Part shown: positions 33,502-40,329 of the stretch, in pieces
How the letters are laid out: every line of letters begins with the position of its first letter
Numbering within the stretch: position 1 is the stretch's first letter
Source: Bifidobacterium callitrichidarum
Lineage (GTDB): Bacteria > Actinomycetota > Actinomycetes > Actinomycetales > Bifidobacteriaceae
Direction: 5' to 3'
DNA: 40,329 nt
Assembly: GCF_003129905.1 (NCBI RefSeq)
Contig: NZ_QFFM01000030.1
Location: 1 to 40,329, forward strand
Notes under the pieces: model-generated
The model's input: the letters and a program-made list of their open reading frames with translations, nothing else
The model's database searches: none
What the model was told of the DNA's origin: nothing
Position numbers and translations under genes: made by a program

Positions 33502-34848
33502 ATGAGTGAATTGACGCCGCTGACCGGCGACGCACTGAACGCCCTGCGCGGCGAGTTCGATGCCGACGGCACCAATCGTATGGCCATGAACGCGGTGACC
33601 GCGGCCGGCATCGACAAGGTGGCCCGCAACTACGACCGCGCCCGCCTGATGCAGCGCCGCTTCTCCACCATCGTGGACAACGGCGAGGCCACCCACCAGG
33701 ACCGCTCCGGCCGCTGCTGGCTGTTCAGCTCGCTGAACGTGGCCCGCTTCATCGCCAAGAAGAACATGAACCTCAAGGAGTTCGAGTTCTCCCAGAACTA
33801 CGCGATGTACTTCGACAAGCTCGAGCGCGTCAACTACTTCCTCAAGGACGTGGCCGCGCTGGTGGCCGCCGGCGAGCCCGCCGACTCCCGCCTGATGCAG
33901 CACCTGCTCGCCGACGTGATGGGCGACGGCGGCCAGTGGACCATGGCCATGAACGTGTACAAGAAGTACGGCGCGGTGCCGAAGGACCTGTTCCCGGAGA
34001 CCGAGTCCTCCAAGAACACCGGCGAGATGAACACCCAGCTGCGTCACATGCTGCACACCGCCGTGGCCCACCTGTACGCAGCCAAGGACGATGCCGCCAA
34101 GACCGAGGAGATCATCGCCGAGGCGACCGCCGCCGGCCATCGCATCCTGACCATCCACCTGGGCGAGCCGCCGGTCTCCTTCGACTGGGAGTGGACCGAC
34201 AAGGACGGCGAGTTCCACCGCGACGGCGAGATCACGCCGGTCGAGTTCTGGAACAAGTACGTGGGCCCGGCCGGCCTCGAGGACTACGTGTGCCTCGTGG
34301 ACGACCCGCGCGCTGAGCACGCCAAGGGCAAGAAGATCGGCATCGAGCACCTGGGCAACGTCGCCGGCGGCGACGCCACCGAGTACCTCAACGTGCCGAA
34401 CCAGTTCATGAAGGACTGCGTGCGCAAGATCCTGGTCGAGCAGGGCATCCCGGTGTGGTTCGGCGCCGACTGCCACCCGTTCATGGACCGTGAGAACGGT
34501 GCCTGGGCCACCGATCTGTTCGAGTACGGCCGCGTCTACGACGTCGACTTCGACCTCGACAAGGAAGCCCGTGTGCGCTTCGCCGATTCCGCGATGAACC
34601 ACGCCATGGCCTTCGCTGGCGTGGACGTGGCCGACGACGGCACCACCACCCGCCGCTGGCGCGTGGAGAACTCCTGGGGCACCAAGATCGCCGACAAGGG
34701 CTACTTCACCATGTCCGACGATTGGTTCACCGAGTACGTCTACGAGGTCGCCGTCCCGAAGGCCATGCTCCCCGAGGAGTACCAGAAGGCCCTCGAAGAG
34801 CCCGCCACCATGCTCCCGGCATGGGATCCGATGGGAGCTCTCGCCTGA
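33502..34848 (+). CDS. pepC: Aminopeptidase C (bleomycin hydrolase family, C1B)
   Basis: A 448-residue cytoplasmic cysteine aminopeptidase that trims peptides from their N-terminus, usually as a hexamer. The catalytic Cys is C72 in HQDRSGRCWLFS, the His is about residue 367 in MNHAMAFAGV, and the Asn about 390 in RVENSWGTK; the length is standard. Other family blocks: FEFSQNYAMYFDKLERVNYF and PVWFGADCHPFMD. AGGAG lies 6-7 nt before the ATG at 33502. The stop codon lies inside the left arm of a 15-bp inverted repeat (34834-34868). Peptide use fits a gut or dairy-associated lifestyle. Confidence 0.97.
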   Translation: MSELTPLTGDALNALRGEFDADGTNRMAMNAVTAAGIDKVARNYDRARLMQRRFSTIVDNGEATHQDRSGRCWLFSSLNVARFIAKKNMNLKEFEFSQNYAMYFDKLERVNYFLKDVAALVAAGEPADSRLMQHLLADVMGDGGQWTMAMNVYKKYGAVPKDLFPETESSKNTGEMNTQLRHMLHTAVAHLYAAKDDAAKTEEIIAEATAAGHRILTIHLGEPPVSFDWEWTDKDGEFHRDGEITPVEFWNKYVGPAGLEDYVCLVDDPRAEHAKGKKIGIEHLGNVAGGDATEYLNVPNQFMKDCVRKILVEQGIPVWFGADCHPFMDRENGAWATDLFEYGRVYDVDFDLDKEARVRFADSAMNHAMAFAGVDVADDGTTTRRWRVENSWGTKIADKGYFTMSDDWFTEYVYEVAVPKAMLPEEYQKALEEPATMLPAWDPMGALA

Positions 34849-34868
34849 TTCCATCAGGCGAGAGCTCC
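34834..34868. terminator. 15-bp perfect inverted repeat including the pepC stop codon
   Basis: The last 15 nt of pepC, GGAGCTCTCGCCTGA, are perfectly complementary to TCAGGCGAGAGCTCC after a 5-nt loop. No T tract follows. Confidence 0.7.
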
Positions 34869-34930
34869 TGAGCCGACATGCCTTGACGGCATCCTATTCG
34901 TTGGCTGAGGGGAGTATCCCAAGCGTTCAC

Positions 34931-34966
34931 AACGGCCGTCCGTTTCACGAAACGGGCGGCCGTTTC
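34931..34966. terminator. Strong hairpin upstream of the first DAHP synthase
   Basis: AACGGCCGTCCGTTTC pairs with GAAACGGGCGGCCGTT (one wobble) and is followed by TTCC. A likely terminator for pepC read-through, about 20 nt before the TACACT box at 34988-34993. Confidence 0.7.
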
Positions 34967-35042
34967 CATATCCCCGCGTCCACAGGTACACTTACGCCTT
35001 TGTATGCCTATCGATACGTCAACACAAGAGAGGAGAGTCGGC

Positions 35043-36179
35043 ATGGCAGCACTTCGTGGTCCGGATAGTTCCGAGGACGAACGTCGTTTGGGGGAGCAGG
35101 CCGTCTTTCCGGAGACGGTCGATGTCAACATCCGTCAGCTCGACCCGATTCCCGCGCCGCGCGCCTTCCTCAAGGAGCAGCCGCTCACGGACGAGATGAG
35201 CGATCTGGTGCTCCACTCGCGCCAGGAGATTCGCGACGTCCTCAACGGCCGCGACGACAGACTGCTCGTCATCGTGGGCCCCTGCTCGATCCACGATCCC
35301 AAGGCCGCGCACGAGTACGCCGAAAAGCTCGCCGCCGTCAAGCGCGAGCTTGAGGACCGTCTCGTCATCGTCATGCGCGTGTACTTCGAGAAGCCGCGCA
35401 CCACCATCGGCTGGAAGGGCCTGATCAACGACCCCGATCTGGACGGCCGTTTCAACATCCGCAAGGGCATGTGGCTGGCCCGCAAGGTGCTCACCGACGT
35501 GCTGAGCCTCGGCCTGCCCGCCGCCACCGAATGGCTCGACCCCATCACCCCGCAGTACATCTGCGACGCCATCAGCTGGGGCGCCATCGGCGCGCGCAAC
35601 ACCGAAAGCCAGGTCCACCGCGAGCTCGCCTCCGGCCTGTCCATGCCGGTGGGCTTCAAGAACTCCACCGACGGCTCCATCAAGGCCGCCGCCGATTCCT
35701 GCTTCACCGCGGGCTTCGAGCACCATTTCCTGTCCATCAACTTGGACGGCCGTGTGATCTCCGCCGAGACCAAGGGCAACCCGGACTGCCATCTGGTGCT
35801 GCGTGGCTCCAGCTCCGGTCCGAACTACGATGCCGAATCCGTCCGTGAGGCGCTTGAGGCCCTGCGCGCCTCCAAGGCGTCCGGCCCCAGCGAGCACGGC
35901 CTGGTCATCGACGCCGCGCACGGCAACTGCGGCAAGGACGAGAACCGCGAGGCCGAGGTGATCGAGGAGATCGCCGAACGTCTGGCCGCCGGCGAACAGG
36001 GCATCACCGGCGTGATGATGGAAAGCTTCCTCAAGGGCGGCCACCAGAAGCCCGCCCCGCTCGACCAGCTGGTCTACGGCCAGTCCGTGACCGACGCCTG
36101 CGTGCCGTGGGACCGCACCAACGAGCTCCTGCACACGCTCGCCGACGCCGTCACCGCCCGCCGCGCCGCCGCGAGGTAA
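35043..36179 (+). CDS. 3-deoxy-7-phosphoheptulonate (DAHP) synthase, class I, copy 1
   Basis: A 378-residue AroF/G/H-type enzyme condensing phosphoenolpyruvate with erythrose 4-phosphate, the first step to aromatic amino acids. LLVIVGPCSIHDPKAA, RVYFEKPRTTIGWKGLINDP, GAIGARNTESQVHRELASGL, GFKNSTDGS, HLVLRGSSSGPNYD and DAAHGNCGKDE (metal and substrate ligands) are all present. The first 40 residues differ from copy 2, the region that sets feedback control in this family. The ATG at 35043 has AGGAGAG 5 nt upstream; an upstream ATG at 35004 has none. Which aromatic amino acid inhibits it cannot be read, so no AroF/G/H letter is given. A terminator follows at 36214. Confidence 0.95.
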   Translation: MAALRGPDSSEDERRLGEQAVFPETVDVNIRQLDPIPAPRAFLKEQPLTDEMSDLVLHSRQEIRDVLNGRDDRLLVIVGPCSIHDPKAAHEYAEKLAAVKRELEDRLVIVMRVYFEKPRTTIGWKGLINDPDLDGRFNIRKGMWLARKVLTDVLSLGLPAATEWLDPITPQYICDAISWGAIGARNTESQVHRELASGLSMPVGFKNSTDGSIKAAADSCFTAGFEHHFLSINLDGRVISAETKGNPDCHLVLRGSSSGPNYDAESVREALEALRASKASGPSEHGLVIDAAHGNCGKDENREAEVIEEIAERLAAGEQGITGVMMESFLKGGHQKPAPLDQLVYGQSVTDACVPWDRTNELLHTLADAVTARRAAAR

Positions 36180-36213
36180 TCCACATCTCCGGCATCGCCC
36201 TCAACTCTTCAGA

Positions 36214-36248
36214 AGCGTCCATCGTCTTATTGGCGGTGGACGCTTTTT
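36214..36248 (+). terminator. Intrinsic terminator of DAHP synthase copy 1
   Basis: AGCGTCCATCG pairs with CGGTGGACGCT (one wobble), 9-nt loop, followed by a T run. Textbook rho-independent terminator. Confidence 0.9.
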
Positions 36249-36380
36249 GTTGGTGTTTGGGCCGCCCAAGGATGACAAGGTTCTTGGTCTACCGGCGACG
36301 TTAAGGCCCCACGTGAAGTGCCCCGAGCTTCGGGCTGGTTTTACTGATTGGAACTTCCGTGGAGTTCGGAACCTGTCGAG

Positions 36381-36453
36381 TTGTCCACACTGTTGGGCTG
36401 GTCTCTGACTTATCCACCGATATGACGTGAAACGCCCCGTCGAGTTATCCACA
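36381..36453 (+). other. Cluster of three DnaA-box-like sites
   Basis: TTGTCCACA (36381-36389), TTATCCACC (36410-36418) and TTATCCACA (36445-36453) lie in the same orientation, 29 and 35 bp apart, in the 324-bp gap before the gene at 36504. Each is at or one base from the TTATCCACA / TTGTCCACA consensus. Around them are degenerate repeats of GACGTGAAACGCCCCG and GGGCTGGT. Nothing else is visible in the gap apart from the terminator at 36214. Confidence 0.6.
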
Positions 36454-36503
36454 TTTCCCGGCTGCCCTTGTGCCACGCGCCGCAATATGCCTAGCGTCGA
36501 ACC

Positions 36504-37457
36504 ATGAAGGAACACAAAGCAGTGACCGCACTCCTGCGTGTGGCGGAACGGGAACGTCGTTGCGCCTTTGGAAATGATCGGGCGCAACGCATGGCCCTGA
36601 AGCGCAGGGAATGTGCCGGCGAATTGATATCTCCCTACCGTGGCCTGTATTCCGCGCAGACGTATTGGCATAATCTCGGCACCGAGCAACGGTCGTTACA
36701 CGTCATACGGGCTTTGGCCTGTAAGCATCCCCAATGGGTGTTTGCGGAATTGAGCGCCGTCTGCCTTTATGGGCTGCAGCACGCGAATGCCTTGCACGAT
36801 GGGACCGTGTGCATCGCATCGTCGGGCGGTGTCGGTGGTCATGACGAACCCCGACTCAGACGCTTTTATATGAATCGTGTTCCGCAGCGCACCTGTAAGG
36901 GGATTTTTGTCACGTCGCCGGAACGTACTTTGATTGATTGCGCGGAGCGGCCATTCGTCCAAGCGCTGGCGATATATGATTCCGCGCTAAGAATCGGTTT
37001 GACGACGGTGAATGCAATCGGCTCGGCGGCAGTGCAGGCCGTGTGCGATCAGCAGGCGGTGTCGCGGTTGTTGCGATATGCGGATTCGCGCAGTGAAAAC
37101 GGCGGCGAATCCCTGATGCGCGGCATTATGATCGATCGGGATTTCGCGGTGCCGCTGCTGCAGCGGGAATTTGAGAATCCATACAATCGGTCCATGCCAT
37201 ATCGGGTGGATTTCTGCTGGAAACTTGCCGATGGGCGCATTATCGTGGCGGAATACGATGGCATGGCCAAATACGCCGATGTCAGCAACCCAAACCGTGC
37301 AAGCTTCCAGGCAAAAATGGAATATGAACGCCGACGAGAGCAGGACTTGAAAAGTCAAGGCGTTACCGTGATCGTTCATGTAGTGTTCGAAGAGCTGATG
37401 TCACCCTCGAAATTGGAGAACAAACTCATAAACGCCGGAGTTCCTAAGATTCGATGA
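36504..37457 (+). CDS. AbiEi-like / endonuclease-fold hypothetical protein
   Basis: A 317-residue protein of lower GC and less biased codon use than its neighbours. The N-terminal half resembles actinobacterial AbiEi-type proteins: an HTH-like start, GELISPYRGLYSAQTYW, VFAELSAVCLYGL and FVTSPERTLIDCAER. The C-terminal part (about 200-317), with ENGGESLMRGIMI, YRVDFCWKLADGRIIVAEYDGMAKY and VTVIVHVVFEEL, resembles the DUF559/Vsr nuclease fold with a D...E-x-D arrangement. No AbiEii toxin gene is adjacent. TAGCGT (36492-36497) ends 6 nt before the ATG, so a leaderless start is likely. Probably an accessory gene; whether it acts as antitoxin, nuclease or regulator is unknown. Confidence 0.75.
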   Translation: MKEHKAVTALLRVAERERRCAFGNDRAQRMALKRRECAGELISPYRGLYSAQTYWHNLGTEQRSLHVIRALACKHPQWVFAELSAVCLYGLQHANALHDGTVCIASSGGVGGHDEPRLRRFYMNRVPQRTCKGIFVTSPERTLIDCAERPFVQALAIYDSALRIGLTTVNAIGSAAVQAVCDQQAVSRLLRYADSRSENGGESLMRGIMIDRDFAVPLLQREFENPYNRSMPYRVDFCWKLADGRIIVAEYDGMAKYADVSNPNRASFQAKMEYERRREQDLKSQGVTVIVHVVFEELMSPSKLENKLINAGVPKIR

Positions 37458-37540
37458 GGATATAACGAACTGTGACGTGAAATCTATTCAACGTCAACGG
37501 GTTTGTTCGGCCAAGACCGGTATGGTTCCTGTTTTTGATT

Positions 37541-37666
37541 GGCTCTGCTAAACCAAGATTGACATGAATCCTATATTCCTTGGCTCCCCCTGTCAGGGTA
37601 GCTGGAGGCGAAGCCGACTGAGGCGTAATCCAATGGAATTCATGTCAATCTTGGTCTAACAGAGCC
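37541..37666. mobile_element. 126-bp MITE with ~31-bp terminal inverted repeats and 8-bp target duplication
   Basis: Left end GGCTCTGCTAAACCAAGATT... (37541-37571) and right end (37635-37666) are inverted repeats of about 31 bp with three differences. They are flanked by identical 8-bp direct repeats TTTTGATT (37533-37540 and 37667-37674). GGCTCTG ends and 8-bp duplications fit ISL3-family elements. There is no coding capacity; the interior (37582-37625) holds a degenerate copy of the dispersed hairpin element. It is therefore non-autonomous and would need a transposase from elsewhere in the genome. Confidence 0.85.
37582..37625. repeat. Dispersed extragenic hairpin element, copy 3 (inside the MITE)
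   Basis: GGCTCCCCCTGTCAGGGTAG, then GGCGAAGCC, then CTGAGG: the same order as the element at 28848-28897 but with eroded stems. A further degenerate version may lie at 37674-37715. Confidence 0.6.
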
Positions 37667-37842
37667 TTTTGATTCCCCTCTCGGAGGAGCCGCTGGTGAG
37701 AAGCCATCTGGGAGCTGGCTCAGCAACCTTGGATTGACAAGGCTTATCGTCATGCTGTGATTATGACGTTATGTGTCTCGCGCTTTTGAAGGTTGCTTAG
37801 GCTCTTGCTATTTTCCCTATACCGTCTCGCTTTCCTATTCTG

Positions 37843-38010
37843 GCGTTACTTTTTTCGAGATAATAGGGAACTTCGTGAAAAAGTAACACTGAGTGCTAGT
37901 CAGTGTTACTTTTTCACGAGATATGGCCTGATTTCGAGAAAAAGTAACGCTGAGACGATGTCAGCGTTCCTTTTTCACGAAGTATGGGCTTATCTCGAAA
38001 AAAGTAACGC
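37843..38010. repeat. Array IV: six alternating inverted copies of a GTTACTTTTT motif
   Basis: Copies at 37843-37860, 37871-37892, 37900-37920, 37933-37953, 37961-37981 and 37991-38010 alternate in orientation. The outer pair matches perfectly over 21 bp (GCGTTACTTTTTTCGAGATA and its complement), the second pair forms a perfect 20-bp hairpin, and the third a hairpin with two mismatches. Folded, the 168 nt form an outer stem closing two hairpins. The surrounding 711-bp gap (37458-38168) has no gene I can support; it also holds the MITE and a CGTCAT/ATGACG dyad near 37749-37770. Confidence 0.88.
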
Positions 38011-38132
38011 GATTGCTGGTAACTGCTGCACGACAGGCTTTCCAGTCACGGTACATCATGAAAACAGAGCCGAAAACAGTGGCACCAGGTCATCGGACTG
38101 CCCGACCACCCTGTTGCCACCACCATTGGGTA

Positions 38133-38159
38133 TCCTTGGGAAGCAGAAATTTCCAAGGA
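38133..38159 (+). promoter_or_regulatory. Hairpin sequestering the ribosome-binding site of DAHP synthase copy 2
   Basis: TCCTTGGGAA and TTTCCAAGGA pair over 10 bp (one G-U) around a 7-nt loop; the right arm contains the AAGGAG Shine-Dalgarno for the ATG at 38169. In mRNA this would mask ribosome binding. Confidence 0.6.
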
Positions 38160-38168
38160 GTACCCGTT

Positions 38169-39371
38169 ATGCAACAACAGGACGATCGCATCCGTCCGCT
38201 GAACCGTCCGGAGGATCTGAAGGCCATCCGCCAGGCCATGGACGAGGGCAAGAACCCGCTGGTGGTCACCGATGTGCCGCGCTGGGAGGACCAGGTGGGC
38301 ATCAGCCGCATCGTGAACCGCCGCGTCCTCGAATTCGAGGTGCTGCCCACCCCGGCCCAGGTCCTGGCCGACCAGCCGCTGACCCCCGAGGCCCAGGAGA
38401 TCGTGGCTTATTCCCGCGACGAGATCCGCGCATGCCTGTACGGCCAGGACGACCGTCTGCTGGTGATCGTCGGCCCCTGCTCGGTCCACGACCCCAAGGC
38501 CGCACTCGATTACGCCCGCCGGCTGTCCAAACTCAAGGACGAGCTCGGCGAGCAGCTGCTCATCGTCATGCGCGTGTACTTCGAGAAGCCGCGCACCACG
38601 GTCGGCTGGAAGGGTCTCATCAACGATCCCGACATCGACGGCTCCTGCAATATCAAGAAAGGCCTGCTGCTCGCCCGTAAGACCTTGCTTGACGTGCTCG
38701 GCACGGGCCTTGCCGCCGCCACCGAGTTCCTGGAGCCCACCAGCCCGCAGTTCATCGCCGACGCCGTGAGCTGGGGCGCCATCGGCGCGCGCAACACCGA
38801 AAGCCAGGTCCATCGCCAGCTCGCCAGTGGCCTGTCCATGCCGATCGGCTTCAAGAACGCCACCGACGGCTCGGTCAAGGCCGCATCCGATTCGTGCTTC
38901 GCCGCCGCCCAGCAGCACACGTTCTTCGGCATCGACCATATGGGCCGCGCCGCCGTGGTCAAGACGCTCGGCAACCCGGACTGCCATGTGGTGCTGCGCG
39001 GTTCCAGCTCCGGCCCGAACTACGGCAAGGAGGACATCGCCGCCGCCCTGGAGACGATCCGCAAGCGCATGCCCGCCGATTCCGCCGCCGCGCACGGCCT
39101 CATCGTCGACTGCTCGCACGGCAACTCCGGCAAGGACGAGCATCGTCAGGCCGAGGTGGTGCGGGAGATCGCCCATCGTATCGCCGAGGGGGAGCGCGGC
39201 ATCACCGGCGTGATGATGGAGAGCTTCATCGAGGGCGGCAACCAGCCGGCCGCGCCGCTCAGCCAGCTCGTCTACGGCAAATCCATCACAGACAAGTGCA
39301 TCTCCTGGCCGGATACCGAGAAGCTGCTGCGTGAGCTTGCCGAGGCCGTGGCCACTCGCCGCTGGAACTGA
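38169..39371 (+). CDS. 3-deoxy-7-phosphoheptulonate (DAHP) synthase, class I, copy 2
   Basis: A 400-residue paralogue of the enzyme at 35043, catalysing the same PEP plus erythrose 4-phosphate condensation. The catalytic core is closely similar (GPCSVHDPKAALDYARRL, KPRTTVGWKGLINDPDIDG, GARNTESQVHRQLASGLSMP, RGSSSGPNYGKEDI, DCSHGNSGKDEHRQ). The N-terminus is about 20 residues longer and unrelated, typical of isoenzymes with different allosteric control. AAGGAG lies 8 nt before the ATG at 38169 but is buried in a hairpin. Between the two copies lies accessory DNA, as if a tandem pair had been separated by insertions. Confidence 0.95.
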   Translation: MQQQDDRIRPLNRPEDLKAIRQAMDEGKNPLVVTDVPRWEDQVGISRIVNRRVLEFEVLPTPAQVLADQPLTPEAQEIVAYSRDEIRACLYGQDDRLLVIVGPCSVHDPKAALDYARRLSKLKDELGEQLLIVMRVYFEKPRTTVGWKGLINDPDIDGSCNIKKGLLLARKTLLDVLGTGLAAATEFLEPTSPQFIADAVSWGAIGARNTESQVHRQLASGLSMPIGFKNATDGSVKAASDSCFAAAQQHTFFGIDHMGRAAVVKTLGNPDCHVVLRGSSSGPNYGKEDIAAALETIRKRMPADSAAAHGLIVDCSHGNSGKDEHRQAEVVREIAHRIAEGERGITGVMMESFIEGGNQPAAPLSQLVYGKSITDKCISWPDTEKLLRELAEAVATRRWN

Positions 39372-39510
39372 ACCTCCATAACCCCGGCAATAAACGGCGG
39401 CAGCAGGCCGCCGCCCCCACAGCCCACAGCCACCGCCAATCCGCAACCGCTCCGGGCCGCGGGGTCGACCACCCCCACCACAGCCAACTACTCCACGAAA
39501 GGAAACCAAC

Positions 39511-40224
39511 ATGGGCATGAAGACCGTCGCCATCATCGGCGCCCTGGACGAGGAAGTGGCGCTCATCGCCAAGTCTCTCACCCACGTCACCCACACCGCC
39601 AAGGGCAGCCTTGACATCGTGTCCGGCACTGTGGACTCCTTCGGCTCGCACGTCATCAAGGTGGTCGCCACCGTGGGCGGCATGGGCCTGGTCAACGCGG
39701 CCGCCACCACGCAGCTGCTCATCAGCGAGTTCGCCCCGGACGCCGTGATCTTCTCCGGCATCGCCGGCAACCTCAACACCCACCTGCACATCAACGACGT
39801 GGTCCTCGGCGGCACGTTGCGCTACCTCGACACGGACATGCGTCTGGTGGGCCAGTGGAAGCCCGGCACCGCCGAGACGCCCGTCACCGAATTCCATTCC
39901 GACGACCATCTCATCGAAGTGGCCGACCAGGCGCTCGCCGCCGCCGGCATCACGCACATCACCGGCATCATCGCCTCTGGCAACTACTTCGTGGATACCC
40001 CCGCGAAGGTCGAGGAGGTCATCCGCCTGACCGGCGCGGACGCCGTGGAGATGGAAGGCGCCGCCGTGGCCCAGGTGGCCGCCCGCAACGAGGTGCCCGC
40101 GCTCGTGATCCGTGCCCTTTCCGACAACGCCGACACCGATTACGAGGTGTTCAAGGAGTTCGACATCTCCGAATACGCCGACACCGCCGCCCGTCTGGCC
40201 GTGGACATCGTCAAGCGTCTGTAA
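39511..40224 (+). CDS. mtnN: 5'-methylthioadenosine / S-adenosylhomocysteine nucleosidase
   Basis: A 237-residue nucleosidase that cleaves adenine from MTA and SAH, serving methionine salvage and removal of methyltransferase by-product. TVAIIGALDEEVALI is the N-terminal signature, VVATVGGMGLVNAAATTQLL and VIFSGIAGNL line the active site, GADAVEMEGAAVAQVA holds the ribose-binding Met-Glu, and RALSDNAD the catalytic Asp. The length is normal. GAAAGGAA precedes the ATG at 39511; a second ATG at 39517 is possible. GC-rich inverted sequences after the stop (about 40235-40290) may end transcription. The last 105 bp of the window contain no gene I can support. Confidence 0.95.
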   Translation: MGMKTVAIIGALDEEVALIAKSLTHVTHTAKGSLDIVSGTVDSFGSHVIKVVATVGGMGLVNAAATTQLLISEFAPDAVIFSGIAGNLNTHLHINDVVLGGTLRYLDTDMRLVGQWKPGTAETPVTEFHSDDHLIEVADQALAAAGITHITGIIASGNYFVDTPAKVEEVIRLTGADAVEMEGAAVAQVAARNEVPALVIRALSDNADTDYEVFKEFDISEYADTAARLAVDIVKRL

Positions 40225-40329
40225 GGTTCCGGCCGGGGGCTCGGGGCGGGCTCAGGACAAGCCCCGGCCCCTCCCCGCCGACCCGCCACCCCTCACGGAC
40301 CACCGGTTCACTATGTGAGCGTGCTCGCC

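Noticed and set aside
36504..37457. Complete AbiE type IV toxin-antitoxin system
   Set aside because: No AbiEii nucleotidyltransferase gene lies on either side; only the AbiEi-like protein is present.
38031..38168. T-box riboswitch upstream of DAHP synthase copy 2
   Set aside because: The conserved T-box sequence is not there; only a partial GTGGCACC resemblance was seen.
38046..39815. 589-codon antisense frame over the second DAHP synthase
   Set aside because: No domain, and it overlaps two good genes on the opposite strand.
40300..40329. Start of a further gene at the right edge (GTG at 40320)
   Set aside because: Only three codons are visible, with no clear promoter or ribosome-binding site.

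Overview
The window looks like chromosome of a high-GC Gram-positive actinobacterium, most probably a Bifidobacterium. I infer this from the protein flavour and gene set (two class I DAHP synthases, PepC, a DivIVA-type coiled-coil protein, DUF2974 hydrolases, a MocR/LysE pair) and from many promoters with a TANNNT -10 box only 6-9 nt before the start codon. I could not run any database search. There is no rRNA, prophage, CRISPR array or transposase gene.

Layout. 1-5960: the start of an unknown gene behind a TetR regulator; two divergent DUF2974 hydrolase paralogues flanking the DNA-repair gene ogt; an FMN reductase divergent from a short GntR regulator. 6221-6522: tRNA-Gly(GCC), tRNA-Val(GAC) and tRNA-Val(CAC), followed by an array of inverted repeats. 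6786-11375: membrane lipase, HAD phosphatase, LysP-like amino-acid permease and LysE/RhtB exporter. 11482-12255: a RelB/DinJ-PemK type toxin-antitoxin operon with a perfect operator. 12435-16594: an esterase overlapping a DUF2156 aminoacyl-phosphatidylglycerol synthase, probably a lipid-aminoacylation pair. 16683-21909: an Atg22-like MFS transporter and PfkB-like kinase, then a LysE exporter divergent from a MocR regulator with palindromic operators between them.

22105-31708 is mostly housekeeping: rpmB, recG, rsmD, trmD, a U32/TrhP protein, a PgeF-like protein, an IspD/TarI cytidylyltransferase and a Pcp-like protein. 31859-34848 holds a DivIVA-like protein and the aminopeptidase pepC. 35043-39371 holds two DAHP synthase paralogues. 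They are separated by a lower-GC accessory segment with three DnaA-box-like sites, an AbiEi/endonuclease-fold gene, a 126-bp MITE with an exact 8-bp target duplication, and a 168-nt element of six alternating inverted motifs. The window ends after an MTA/SAH nucleosidase gene.

The least explained material is intergenic. Four gaps hold compact arrays of short dyad or inverted units, each with its own sequence (6591-6752, 22381-22465, 25831-25951, 37843-38010). A separate G/C-rich hairpin element recurs at three or four sites. Other points are two enzymes lacking an expected catalytic residue (PfkB-like, Pcp-like), a TrmD with a large acidic insert, a hairpin that hides the ribosome-binding site of the second DAHP synthase, and about ten apparently leaderless genes.
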